This document shows, piece by piece, positions 15,818 through 23,780 of a stretch of DNA of 45,559 nucleotides. This DNA comes from Lachnospiraceae bacterium (GTDB taxonomy: Bacteria; Bacillota_A; Clostridia; Lachnospirales; Lachnospiraceae), in the NCBI GenBank assembly GCA_017416505.1, contig JAFQCI010000049.1, positions 1-45,559 on the forward strand, in the 5' to 3' direction. The notes beneath the pieces were generated by a model. That model saw nothing but the letters and a program-made list of their open reading frames with translations, was not told the DNA's origin and searched no databases. Position 1 is the stretch's first letter, and each line of letters opens with the position of its first letter. A program made the position numbers and the translations under genes.

Positions 15818-16510
15818 TTAATATAGCCCGGCGAACACGTTGGCTGCGATTACGGTTAATAACCCGGTTATCACCAGGGACAAACTACTCATGGCCCCTT
15901 CGATTTCTCCCATCTTAAAAGCTCTTGTCGTTCCCATTGCATGGGCGGAGGTACCCAGTGCCACTCCCTTTGCAATGGGACTTTTTATTTGAAACCATTT
16001 CATAACTGCCTCCCCTATCATATTTCCAACGATACCTGTCAACACGATGGCAGCTACTGTAATGGTTACGATTCCTCCTAATTCTTCCGAAACTCCCATA
16101 CCTATGGCTGTGGTAATGGATTTAGGAAGGAAGGTCACATATTCTTCATGACTAAAGGAAAAAACGGCCGCAAGCCCTAAAATACTTACCGCACTTGCAA
16201 GGATTCCGGATAAAACTCCAACCATAATTGCCATAACATTTTGTTTTAATAAATTTATCTGCCGATATAAAGGCAGGGCAAAACATACGGTTGCAGGAGT
16301 CAATAAAAAATTAATATAAGAGCCACCGATTTCATATACACTATAATCTATTTTTCCCACAATCAGCACAAGAATCACCAATAAAATGCCAATTAATAAA
16401 GGATTGAAAATCGGTGCATGAAATTTCTTATTGCACCAGACTCCAATCCAATAACCCAAAAGACTCAGTGCGATTCCAAAAAAAGCTGAATTCATGATTG
16501 TTTCTCTCAC
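15818..16510 (-). CDS. lrgB: LrgB/CidB family membrane protein
   Basis: A 230-residue integral membrane protein of the LrgB family. Signatures are the YEIGGSYINFLLTPATVCFALPLY segment (in two parts across residues 60-84), the FLPKSITTAIGMGVSEELGG segment (residues 126-146), and the GTSAHAMGTTRAFKMGE-x-EGAMSSL motif (residues 185-207). CidB/LrgB proteins act with CidA/LrgA in murein hydrolase control, cell death and pyruvate transport. The GTG start at 16510 has GGAG 10 nt upstream and overlaps the lrgA TAA; an ATG at 16495 is an alternative. The gene order lrgA-lrgB is standard. Confidence 0.9.
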   Translation of the reverse strand: MRETIMNSAFFGIALSLLGYWIGVWCNKKFHAPIFNPLLIGILLVILVLIVGKIDYSVYEIGGSYINFLLTPATVCFALPLYRQINLLKQNVMAIMVGVLSGILASAVSILGLAAVFSFSHEEYVTFLPKSITTAIGMGVSEELGGIVTITVAAIVLTGIVGNMIGEAVMKWFQIKSPIAKGVALGTSAHAMGTTRAFKMGEIEGAMSSLSLVITGLLTVIAANVFAGLY

Positions 16511-16866
16511 TTATTCTGCACTCCTTTTCTCTTTAAGATTCCATCTGTTACCTTTCCTGTCACCACCATGGTAAACACCGTTCCCAAAGTAATAATCAAA
16601 ACAAATGGCAACCATAACTTCTTCAAAGCTTCCCACCGGGTCATTAAACCTACACCTGCCGGAATAAAAAGAACTGGCATAATTTCCACTAAAAAATCTG
16701 CCGTTTCTTTTATCTGCTCCTCTTTTATGATTCCCATAAACAAGGCTAAAAACAACAGAATCAACCCATAAATGCTTGCAGGAACCGGAAAAGGAAGAAA
16801 ACCATGAAGCAACTCTCCTAAAAAAGAAAATATTATAATAATCATAAACTGCTTTACATACTTCAT
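16507..16866 (-). CDS. lrgA: LrgA/CidA family holin-like protein
   Basis: A 119-residue protein with four hydrophobic segments and the family signature FPVPASIYGLILLFLAL near residues 26-43, followed by a VEIMPVLFIPAGVG segment near 63-76. LrgA/CidA proteins resemble phage holins. The start at 16866 has GGAG 5 nt upstream; the ATG five codons earlier is less well placed. Its stop overlaps the lrgB start, so the two are co-translated. No LytTR regulator gene is adjacent, unlike in Staphylococcus. Confidence 0.88.
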   Translation of the reverse strand: MKYVKQFMIIIIFSFLGELLHGFLPFPVPASIYGLILLFLALFMGIIKEEQIKETADFLVEIMPVLFIPAGVGLMTRWEALKKLWLPFVLIITLGTVFTMVVTGKVTDGILKRKGVQNK

Positions 16867-16894
16867 ATAATCTCCATCCAAAAGTTCTTATCTT

Positions 16895-17656
16895 TTACGA
16901 TTCATTCTTCCATTTTATTACTACCCGCACCATGTAAACAATGGTTAGGATATAGCTTAGATAATAAAATACTGTAGGTTCATAATCCACCCCACGAAGC
17001 AAGTGCCAAATCTGGAATAACTGGCAAAGCACTCCTAAGGTAGACGCATACATACCACACTGAAATAACTTTCCAAAGGCAATCCTTTTTCCCATAAATT
17101 TTGCCAATATATCCACAATAAATATTGTCATTAAAATATACAATATGGTTTGTAAAAAGAGTGAGATAGCCTCAAATACTATCATAAGCAGTGAAACAAT
17201 CCAGATGGAAACATAGATATATTCCACAAAAGCTTCCTTCGTCATCCCATCCATTCCTAAAAGTGAGATGGACATGGTATTATACTTTTCTCCTAAAAGA
17301 TAAACAATGATTTTATCCTTGCTGATATAAATTTCCTGAGTCGCCGCCCCTTTTATCTCTTCCTCTGAAAAATCTGAAACACTGGTGTCTGCCATAATAT
17401 AAATGGAGCCTTCCTCATCGGTAAATTCATATACACCGCCTTCCACCTGCAACACCCCGTCCTGAATTTGGAACTCAGGAATATTCTGGCTGATTTCTTC
17501 CTTTTCTATTCGATTCACAGAAAGATTTACAACATTTACCACCGTTGTTACAAGAAACACCCAAAAAAGAAGATATAAAAGCGTCTGCCACCACTTCTTC
17601 TTTGTTAATTCATGATACTTTTCCGTATGGAAAAGTGCTGTTGTTAATTGCATCAT
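16895..17656 (-). CDS. DUF1189 family membrane protein
   Basis: A 253-residue protein with an N-terminal transmembrane helix (residues 22-45), an extracytoplasmic domain of about 100 residues containing a QDGVLQVEGGVYEF strand set and an IYISKDKIIVY strand, and about three further transmembrane helices from residue 150 on. This is the layout of the DUF1189 family. Function is unknown. It has a clear GGAGG 8 nt before the ATG and lies 79 bp after the PP2C gene, at the end of the kinase/VWA/phosphatase cluster; whether it is part of that system is uncertain. Confidence 0.7.
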   Translation of the reverse strand: MMQLTTALFHTEKYHELTKKKWWQTLLYLLFWVFLVTTVVNVVNLSVNRIEKEEISQNIPEFQIQDGVLQVEGGVYEFTDEEGSIYIMADTSVSDFSEEEIKGAATQEIYISKDKIIVYLLGEKYNTMSISLLGMDGMTKEAFVEYIYVSIWIVSLLMIVFEAISLFLQTILYILMTIFIVDILAKFMGKRIAFGKLFQCGMYASTLGVLCQLFQIWHLLRGVDYEPTVFYYLSYILTIVYMVRVVIKWKNES

Positions 17657-17735
17657 TTATACTGCCTCCTATTACTCATCCACTAAGGTTCCTAATCATT
17701 TATCATGATACTACGAACCATTTCCCCTCTCATCC

Positions 17736-18545
17736 TTATGTAGTATGTGCAATTGCCACTGTAATATCGTCCCCACAACCCATTCGACTGGTTTCAATCA
17801 ACCAGTTTCTAAGATTTTTGGACACTTTTTCTCCCCCATATAAATTCAATGCCTGGTAATATTCCTTGCAACCTAAGTAAAATTCTCTTTGATTCAAATA
17901 GCTGTTCGCAAACCCGTCTGTAGCAAGTAAAAACATATTTGGAACCGCTCTAGGTCTTGTGGTATCATATAATTTTGTGCAGACATACTTCCATGGAGCA
18001 GGTAGTGCCAAAGAATTGGTTTCCACCCCTAACATTTTTTCCCCCATGGTAAGTTCCAACAAGCGCCCATTCTCAATGTATACTATATTTCCATCTCCAA
18101 TCTGAAATACATAGAAAAAATCCTTTGCTATTACAATGCCAAGTAAGGTACTTCCATATAACATTGCAATATCATTCATATTCCCTGAAGGAAAGGAAGC
18201 TTTGTTCATTTTGACTTTCCCTGTATGGGCCCTTAAAACCCTGCGCCGCCATTCCTCTACAATGGCTTTGGCAAAAGGCTTATCTCCCTTTTCTTCAAAA
18301 AACCGCCGAAACTCCGCCATATTTGGACGTTTTCGATATACATTCAGGACTCCGTCACAAAATACATTTACGGCTATCTTGGAACCGGTATCACTAAAGG
18401 GACAGCGGGCAGAACCATGACCGTCTGCCACTGCCATCACTGTAAAATCCTTAAACACCAATGTTTTCCCGGCATCCTGACAACGAATCTGCTGTCTTAC
18501 ATGATTGGCTCCGGTGACACTCCTCTTAAGAGTCGTAATTGGCAT
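17736..18545 (-). CDS. PP2C-type protein phosphatase
   Basis: A 269-residue PPM-family Ser/Thr phosphatase. The metal-binding motif VMAVADGHGSA is near residues 34-44 (first Asp and DGHG), and a GSTLLGIV strand is near 128. The second Asp lies in FQIGDGNIVYIE near 147-158 and a third in LLATDGFANSY near 205-215. The final GCGDDITVAIA strand supplies the last metal ligand, so all core acidic residues are present. The N-terminal SVTGANHVRQQIRCQDA segment is the usual opening (S-x-x-G-x-x-H-x-x-x-x-x-x-Q-D). In the TerY-P type triad the phosphatase opposes the kinase encoded two genes upstream. GGAGG precedes the ATG. Confidence 0.85.
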   Translation of the reverse strand: MPITTLKRSVTGANHVRQQIRCQDAGKTLVFKDFTVMAVADGHGSARCPFSDTGSKIAVNVFCDGVLNVYRKRPNMAEFRRFFEEKGDKPFAKAIVEEWRRRVLRAHTGKVKMNKASFPSGNMNDIAMLYGSTLLGIVIAKDFFYVFQIGDGNIVYIENGRLLELTMGEKMLGVETNSLALPAPWKYVCTKLYDTTRPRAVPNMFLLATDGFANSYLNQREFYLGCKEYYQALNLYGGEKVSKNLRNWLIETSRMGCGDDITVAIAHTT

Positions 18546-18583
18546 GGTACTCCTCCTTGTTCCTAGGTATCAGGAATTTAAAC

Positions 18584-18608
18584 GTTGCTGTTCACAAGTA
18601 AAGAGTAA
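18584..18608. repeat. Degenerate family A terminal hairpin
   Basis: GTTGCTGTTCAC...GAGTAAC resembles the family A end with several changes. It lies between the VWA stop and the PP2C start. Confidence 0.3.
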
Positions 18609-18647
18609 CGTTCAAACTACATTTCACCCTAATATGTTTCCTACATT

Positions 18648-19343
18648 TTACCATACATCTGCTGCATCGATATCATCTTCTGTTGGAATGGTATTCATAT
18701 CCAATGGAAGCAATGAATTTGCAGTTGGATTACTGTTTGGTGCAGATACCTGTTTTGCTACGGTACTTGCCCATTTAATCATCTTAACCAATGCCTGAGG
18801 ATTGTTCGCCTGAAGCACTAAATCCTTGTTTCCGGTAAACTCTGCTAACATTTCATCATCCGCATCCGTTCCAATAGAAATGGCAATCTTTACTGCTTTC
18901 TTACCCCATGGCAATGCCATTAATTCCTGAATGGCAGCACGGTAATCATCGGTAGGTCTTCCATCGGAAAGTACCACGATAACCGGTGGCAATGCCCGGT
19001 CTGACATCGGAGGAATGGTAAGCTGCTGTGCCAACATACGGAATGCTTCACCAATATCCGTAAGTCCATGTGCCTTAAATGGCTTAAAACTAAATTCTTC
19101 GATTGGGGTAGGCTCTTCCTGTTCCCATTTTGCCCCTGTAGAAAAAGCAATGGTACGAATCAAAAGCTGGGCATTTGGATTGTCCGCTGCGGCTGCTCTC
19201 ATATCCGGAATGGTCTGCTTAATGGCATAATTTACGGATTCCATCTTTTCCCCTTCCATAGAACCACTACAATCCACCAGCCAAAAGAAATGCAATGGTC
19301 TGCTTGCTAACTGTCCACCTGGTCTTTTTAACATTTCTATCAT
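18648..19343 (-). CDS. TerY-like von Willebrand factor A protein
   Basis: A 231-residue cytoplasmic VWA domain protein. The metal-ion-dependent adhesion site is complete: D-C-S-G-S-M near residues 24-29, the Thr in GLTDIGEAF near 90-98, and the Asp in VVLSDGRPTDDY near 121-132. A basic Pro-rich opening (MLKRPGGQLASRPLHFFWLVD) and the RAAAADNPNAQLLIR segment are typical of TerY-like proteins. VWA proteins of this kind bind phosphoproteins or partner enzymes through the bound metal. It lies between the kinase and the PP2C phosphatase, as in TerY-P triads. GGAGG is 7 nt before the ATG. Confidence 0.85.
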   Translation of the reverse strand: MIEMLKRPGGQLASRPLHFFWLVDCSGSMEGEKMESVNYAIKQTIPDMRAAAADNPNAQLLIRTIAFSTGAKWEQEEPTPIEEFSFKPFKAHGLTDIGEAFRMLAQQLTIPPMSDRALPPVIVVLSDGRPTDDYRAAIQELMALPWGKKAVKIAISIGTDADDEMLAEFTGNKDLVLQANNPQALVKMIKWASTVAKQVSAPNSNPTANSLLPLDMNTIPTEDDIDAADVW

Positions 19344-19372
19344 ACTTTTACCTCCATTTTATCTTCTAATTA

Positions 19373-19459
19373 GATAATTGCGAAACTATCAAAAACTTGT
19401 ACGATGTTTTGTTCATTTTGCATCACTTTCACATAAAATATTTTAGTTTCACAATTTCC
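19373..19459. repeat. Family C palindromic repeat, copy C2
   Basis: GATAATTGCGAAACTA (19373-19388) and TAGTTTCACAATTTCC (19444-19459) are inverted arms matching C1, with shared loop-side sequence AAAAACTT and ATATTTTAG. It spans the whole kinase-VWA intergenic gap, and its right arm touches the kinase stop codon. Confidence 0.6.
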
Positions 19460-20769
19460 TAGTTTTCCTCTGTTTTTGTGATGATAAACTCGCCTTTTAC
19501 AGAACCGAAATCGATTTCACTTCCACTAACCACAGGAGCCTTTTTTCCTTTTGGCACCTGAGTCTTCGTTCCATCCGCCTTTTTATACTGCCACAAAGCA
19601 TCTGTATCATTGCAGATTCCCAAAAGATTAGGGTTATTTGGATTTACCTCTATATGTCCCAGGTAAGAATCTAAATCATATTCTCCGCTGACATAGTATT
19701 TACGAATCTTCTTATGCTCTTCTAATAATATGTGGTTCTTCCCTATTTTTAAACGGTTCGGAATCATAAGGTCTGCTTTACAACACCAGCATTTATGTTC
19801 TTCCTCTTTCTTTTCCTGGTCATAAAAATTTTCCACTCCGCACTTTTTACAAATCAGAATGGAATCCATCAGCCTAAGAAAGGCTGCCTGCCACTGTCGT
19901 TCCACAATACGGTTTTCCGGTTCTTTGATACCCTTCGTAAAAGCTTCCATAAACAAATCTCTAAAAAACTTCGGATACACGTTCCAATATGCCAAGGCAT
20001 TATCATGATAGCCGGAAAGTGCCTCGTTGGATTTATCATCCGGGTCAAAAATAAATACCGGATTGCTTCCATAAAGCAGATTCATGGCACTGACATCCAT
20101 ACACTTAATGGAGGCCTCTCTTTTTCCCTCCAATGGGTGATGCAACATAAACATATAAAACAACAACACTGCCATGGAATATAAATCCGTATCCGTAGAA
20201 GGTTTCGCTTCTCCTATTACGATTTCCGGTGCCATAAACCTTTGAGTACCGTAAACATTGGTATCCTGCTTTCCATTTACTGCCACATTATCATTATCAC
20301 AAATCAGAACGTCCCCATAATCCGGGTCGAAAAACACATTACCAAAAGAAATATCCCGGTAACAATACCCCTTGGAATGTAGTTTCTGATAGCCCAAAGT
20401 CAGGTTAAATCCAGCCTTACAAAGATGATAAAAACTTGGTTCTGCAGTACGCTTCATCAAATCTACAATGCTTTTATAACGCTCCGGTCTAAGGGGCATC
20501 ACATAACCATAGGTACTTCCATCGTCAATAATATCCATAGGCCACAGAAAACTCTCATCCGGTGCCCCCTGGTCAATGAGCCTGTCCAGATTATCCTTTT
20601 GGATGTCACTTGCCATATGCTTAAAATACCATTTTAAGGCATAATACTGACCATCAGACTCTACTTTGTAAACTTCACCCTGTCCACCGGAACCTAAAAA
20701 ATCAACTATTTCATATTCTATGTCATTTTCAGAGAACATTCTCTTTCCAATTCTAAGGGTTCCTTCCAT
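19459..20769 (-). CDS. Protein kinase with C-terminal zinc ribbon (TerY-P triad kinase)
   Basis: A 436-residue kinase. The glycine loop GSGGQGEVYKV is near residues 26-36, the ATP-binding lysine in ALKWYF near 45, the catalytic YRDISFGNV (with Tyr in place of His of HRD) near 137-145, and DND replacing DFG near 157; YGTQRFMAPE follows near 173. After residue 300 a CKKCG...CWCCK cysteine quartet (about 308-331) suggests a zinc ribbon, then a beta-rich tail. YRD and DND variants are common in this VWA/PP2C-linked kinase group. Its start overlaps the end of the upstream LRR gene by 17 bp, with GGGAGG placed inside that gene, so they are coupled. It precedes the VWA and phosphatase genes. Confidence 0.85.
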   Translation of the reverse strand: MEGTLRIGKRMFSENDIEYEIVDFLGSGGQGEVYKVESDGQYYALKWYFKHMASDIQKDNLDRLIDQGAPDESFLWPMDIIDDGSTYGYVMPLRPERYKSIVDLMKRTAEPSFYHLCKAGFNLTLGYQKLHSKGYCYRDISFGNVFFDPDYGDVLICDNDNVAVNGKQDTNVYGTQRFMAPEIVIGEAKPSTDTDLYSMAVLLFYMFMLHHPLEGKREASIKCMDVSAMNLLYGSNPVFIFDPDDKSNEALSGYHDNALAYWNVYPKFFRDLFMEAFTKGIKEPENRIVERQWQAAFLRLMDSILICKKCGVENFYDQEKKEEEHKCWCCKADLMIPNRLKIGKNHILLEEHKKIRKYYVSGEYDLDSYLGHIEVNPNNPNLLGICNDTDALWQYKKADGTKTQVPKGKKAPVVSGSEIDFGSVKGEFIITKTEEN

Positions 20770-21763
20770 CCTGTTCCTCCCCGTCTTTCTTGCTTAACTG
20801 TTCCGAATCAAAGTGATAATTTCCATAAGTTACTTTTACTGATTTTCGGGACAATACAGACTCAAACACAAATTCGCCTACTCTGTTAATACTATATGGC
20901 AACACGATTTCTTCTAATTTGGCACATTCCGAAAAAGCATAATCTCCTATCGCCATTACCCCGGAATCAATCTGAACCTGTGATAAGCGGTTACAAAAAC
21001 TAAACATTCTTTCATTGATGGCAGCCAAGGTTCCAGGGATATGAATGGATTCAATTCCACTCATGGCAAATGCCTCATTGCCCATTTCTTTTAACATAGA
21101 AGGCAGAGTCACAGACTTTAACTGGGTACAATTATAAAATGCCTGTCTTCCAATGTATTTTACCGTGTCCGGAATCTGAATTTTCTTTACATCATTCCGA
21201 TGGGCAAAGGCTTTTTTTCCAATGGCAACCACAGGTTTATCATCGATTTCCTCTGGAATCTTAATTCCCTTTCCAATGTTTAAAATCCGGTCTATCACCA
21301 TGCCATGATGACTTACCTGATAGGAATACAAAAAGGAACAGTAATTGTTTTGAAAGACCTTATATTTACTTTCTGCCGGTTCTTCTAACTCTTCATTTGG
21401 TTTTACCAGCTTTACTCCTAGTAATTCAGAAATATTAGCAGGGAGTTTTAAAATCTGAACACCATAAGCAAAACACCAAAGATTCACCGCCCATCTCGCC
21501 ATTTCCGAATGAGTGGCATTGGCATCTATCATCCTTTTCACGAATTTTGCTACAAACTTCTTATCAATTTCTTCTTCTTTCCGCAATGCATCCACGATTC
21601 CGGTATCATAAGAAGCCAGCAACAGGTTACTCTCCAGCACGTAACCGGAAAGCATATCCTTTAAACAGTTCGTCAATATGGTTTTACTTTTTATGATTTC
21701 AGGTCTGTCTATTAACAGTTGTATCAATGTATCTTCAAAAATCTGTGTATTATACTGTTCCAA
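20753..21763 (-). CDS. BspA-like leucine-rich repeat protein
   Basis: A 336-residue protein. The first 140 residues are helical and not recognised. From about residue 170 it has five or six BspA-type (LRR_5) repeats of about 23 residues: KIPEEIDDKPVVAIGKKAFA, then IQIPDTVKYIGRQAFYNC, VTLPSMLKEMGNEAFAM, IHIPGTLAAINERMFSFC and so on. There is no signal peptide, so it is probably cytoplasmic, unlike surface BspA proteins. The TTG at 21763 is chosen as start because AGGAGG lies 8 nt upstream; a GTG at 21781 has none. It overlaps the kinase gene, so it likely supplies a binding or sensing surface to the triad. Confidence 0.75.
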   Translation of the reverse strand: MEQYNTQIFEDTLIQLLIDRPEIIKSKTILTNCLKDMLSGYVLESNLLLASYDTGIVDALRKEEEIDKKFVAKFVKRMIDANATHSEMARWAVNLWCFAYGVQILKLPANISELLGVKLVKPNEELEEPAESKYKVFQNNYCSFLYSYQVSHHGMVIDRILNIGKGIKIPEEIDDKPVVAIGKKAFAHRNDVKKIQIPDTVKYIGRQAFYNCTQLKSVTLPSMLKEMGNEAFAMSGIESIHIPGTLAAINERMFSFCNRLSQVQIDSGVMAIGDYAFSECAKLEEIVLPYSINRVGEFVFESVLSRKSVKVTYGNYHFDSEQLSKKDGEEQDGRNP

Positions 21764-21834
21764 GATTTTTTCCTCCTGCACCCTGTTTCTTGTGATTTTA
21801 CCACAAAATCTGTCTTTTGTGAACTACTAATAAC

Positions 21835-21977
21835 GTTACTGTTCACTCGTGCCTCGTAAACAGTAACAATTCGCAGGCTCATTTAGAGTTTTGCTTCGCA
21901 AAAGGAGCCTGCGAACTCCTGAATCAAGTTCTTACGCACCATAACAGTAAATGTTTTGGTGCTGTGTGTACAGTAAC
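21835..21977 (+). repeat. Family A structured repeat, copy A3 (143 bp)
   Basis: Nearly identical to A2 outside the variable positions. Hairpin 2 is TTCGCAGGCTC/GAGCCTGCGAA (perfect, where A2 has a T-G pair). Hairpin 3 is GCACCATAACA/TGTTTTGGTGC with one mismatch and loop GTAAA. Ends are GTTACTGT and ACAGTAAC. It lies between ptsI's stop and the LRR gene's start. Confidence 0.8.
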
Positions 21978-22020
21978 GACATATCTGGCTATTCTCTGTT
22001 CACCACCGATATCCTTATCT

Positions 22021-23742
22021 TTATATCTTTTTCGCCTTTTCCAGCAGTTCTTTTACCTTTTCTACTCGTTTTTGTTTCATTACTTCCTGGAATAATGCTT
22101 CTGCCTCCGGCATGGTCCATTTTCTAATCAGCCCGCGTACTTTCAATACTTCTGAAGGAATCACCGAAAATTCCCTTAGTCCCATTCCCATTAACACAGG
22201 AATAAAGTACGGGTCACTGGCTGCCTCTCCACACATTGCCACCGGAATTCCATTTTTATTTCCTTCCTCAATAATCCGTTTCATTGCCCGTATTACAGAA
22301 GGATAATAGACACTGTATAAATTAGAAACCTTGGAATTTCCACGGTCTACCGCCATGGTATACTGAGTCAGGTCGTTGGTTCCAATACTGAAAAAGTCTG
22401 CATACTTTGCTAAAATATCTGCCATCATAACCGCCGACGGAGTTTCCATCATAATTCCTACAGGTATCTTTGCATCAAAAGGAATGTCCTGCATAATAAG
22501 ACGAATCATTTCAGCATCAATGAGTTTCTTTGTTTCTTCAAATTCTTCCAGACAGGTGATAAAAGGAATTAAGATTCGAATGGGTCCAAAGGCACTGGCA
22601 CGAAGAATCGCCCGGATTTGTGTAGTAAACACCTCCGGATTCTGAATACAATACCTTATGGCACGAAAACCAAGAAAGGGATTAGCTTCTTCTTTTAAAC
22701 CTAATGCCTCTACCGGCTTATCTCCACCGGCATCCAGTGTACGAATCACCAAGGGCCGCCCCTCCATACACACCACCGCTTCTTTATATGCGGTAAATTG
22801 TTCTTCTTCGCTGGGAATGGTGTCCCGGTTCATAAATAAAAATTCAGTACGATAAAGCCCGATTCCCTGTGCATCCTGCTCCATGGCTCTTTTCGTATCC
22901 TGTAAAGAACCTGCATTTGCCTGTACCTCAAATAAAACTCCATCTTTTGAAATACTGTTTAAACCAATGTATTCTTTTAAACTTTCTTTTTCCGCCTGAA
23001 CATTCTTTTTTTGGCGTTCGAAACTTTTTCTCGTCTTTTCCTCCGGATTTAGGATAACGGTACCCTTTTCCCCATCCAGCACCACAAATTGACCTTCTGC
23101 AATCAGTTCCACCGCATCTTCTACACCTACTACTGCTGGAATTTCCATGGCTTTTGATATAATGGCTGCGTGGGAAGTAGGACCTCCTCTCTGGGTAATG
23201 ATACCGGCGATTTTATCTCCATCCAGCATGGCTGAAACATGGGGAGATAATTCCTTTGTAACTATAATCGTATTATCACTAATTTTACTGAAATCCACTT
23301 CCCCTACATTCAGTAATATCCTTAACAATCCCTGCTTGACATCTTCTAAATCCGACACCCGTTCCTTCATCCTGTCATCCTCCAGACAGGACATGGTCTG
23401 AATTGCCTTATTAAATACTTCTTCTACTGCTGCTTCCCCATTGACCCGAAATTCTTTTATCATTTTTAAAATCGGCTCTATGATTTCCGGGTCTTCCAAC
23501 ACAGCATTGTGAGCCAGGATAATTTGTGCATCTTTTTCCCCAACGCTGGCTGACAACTGCTTTGTTAATTCCTGATTTTTTTCCTTTAAAACAGAAACTG
23601 CTGTTTCAAACCGCTTTCTTTCTTTTTCCTCATCCTCTACCAGAATGTGTTCAATTTTTAATTCTTCTTCCCTTAATACAATAGCGGTTCCGATTCCGAC
23701 TCCTCTTGATACCCCAATTCCTTGTAACCTGACTTCTCCCAT
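22021..23742 (-). CDS. ptsI: PTS enzyme I (phosphoenolpyruvate-protein phosphotransferase)
   Basis: A 573-residue protein of standard enzyme I length. It autophosphorylates from phosphoenolpyruvate and passes the phosphate to HPr to drive sugar uptake. The N-terminal domain has the phosphohistidine motif GGPTSHAAIISKAMEIPAVVG with His near residue 189. The PEP-binding barrel shows GIGLYRTEFLFM near 290, FFSIGTNDLTQY near 452 and the catalytic cysteine in MCGEAASDP near 504. The start at 23742 has GGAGG 5 nt upstream. hflX precedes it by 38 bp; the HPr gene is not in the window. Confidence 0.95.
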   Translation of the reverse strand: MGEVRLQGIGVSRGVGIGTAIVLREEELKIEHILVEDEEKERKRFETAVSVLKEKNQELTKQLSASVGEKDAQIILAHNAVLEDPEIIEPILKMIKEFRVNGEAAVEEVFNKAIQTMSCLEDDRMKERVSDLEDVKQGLLRILLNVGEVDFSKISDNTIIVTKELSPHVSAMLDGDKIAGIITQRGGPTSHAAIISKAMEIPAVVGVEDAVELIAEGQFVVLDGEKGTVILNPEEKTRKSFERQKKNVQAEKESLKEYIGLNSISKDGVLFEVQANAGSLQDTKRAMEQDAQGIGLYRTEFLFMNRDTIPSEEEQFTAYKEAVVCMEGRPLVIRTLDAGGDKPVEALGLKEEANPFLGFRAIRYCIQNPEVFTTQIRAILRASAFGPIRILIPFITCLEEFEETKKLIDAEMIRLIMQDIPFDAKIPVGIMMETPSAVMMADILAKYADFFSIGTNDLTQYTMAVDRGNSKVSNLYSVYYPSVIRAMKRIIEEGNKNGIPVAMCGEAASDPYFIPVLMGMGLREFSVIPSEVLKVRGLIRKWTMPEAEALFQEVMKQKRVEKVKELLEKAKKI

Positions 23743-23780
23743 GGTATCCTCCAACACTTCTCAGATTTGAAAATAGTTTT

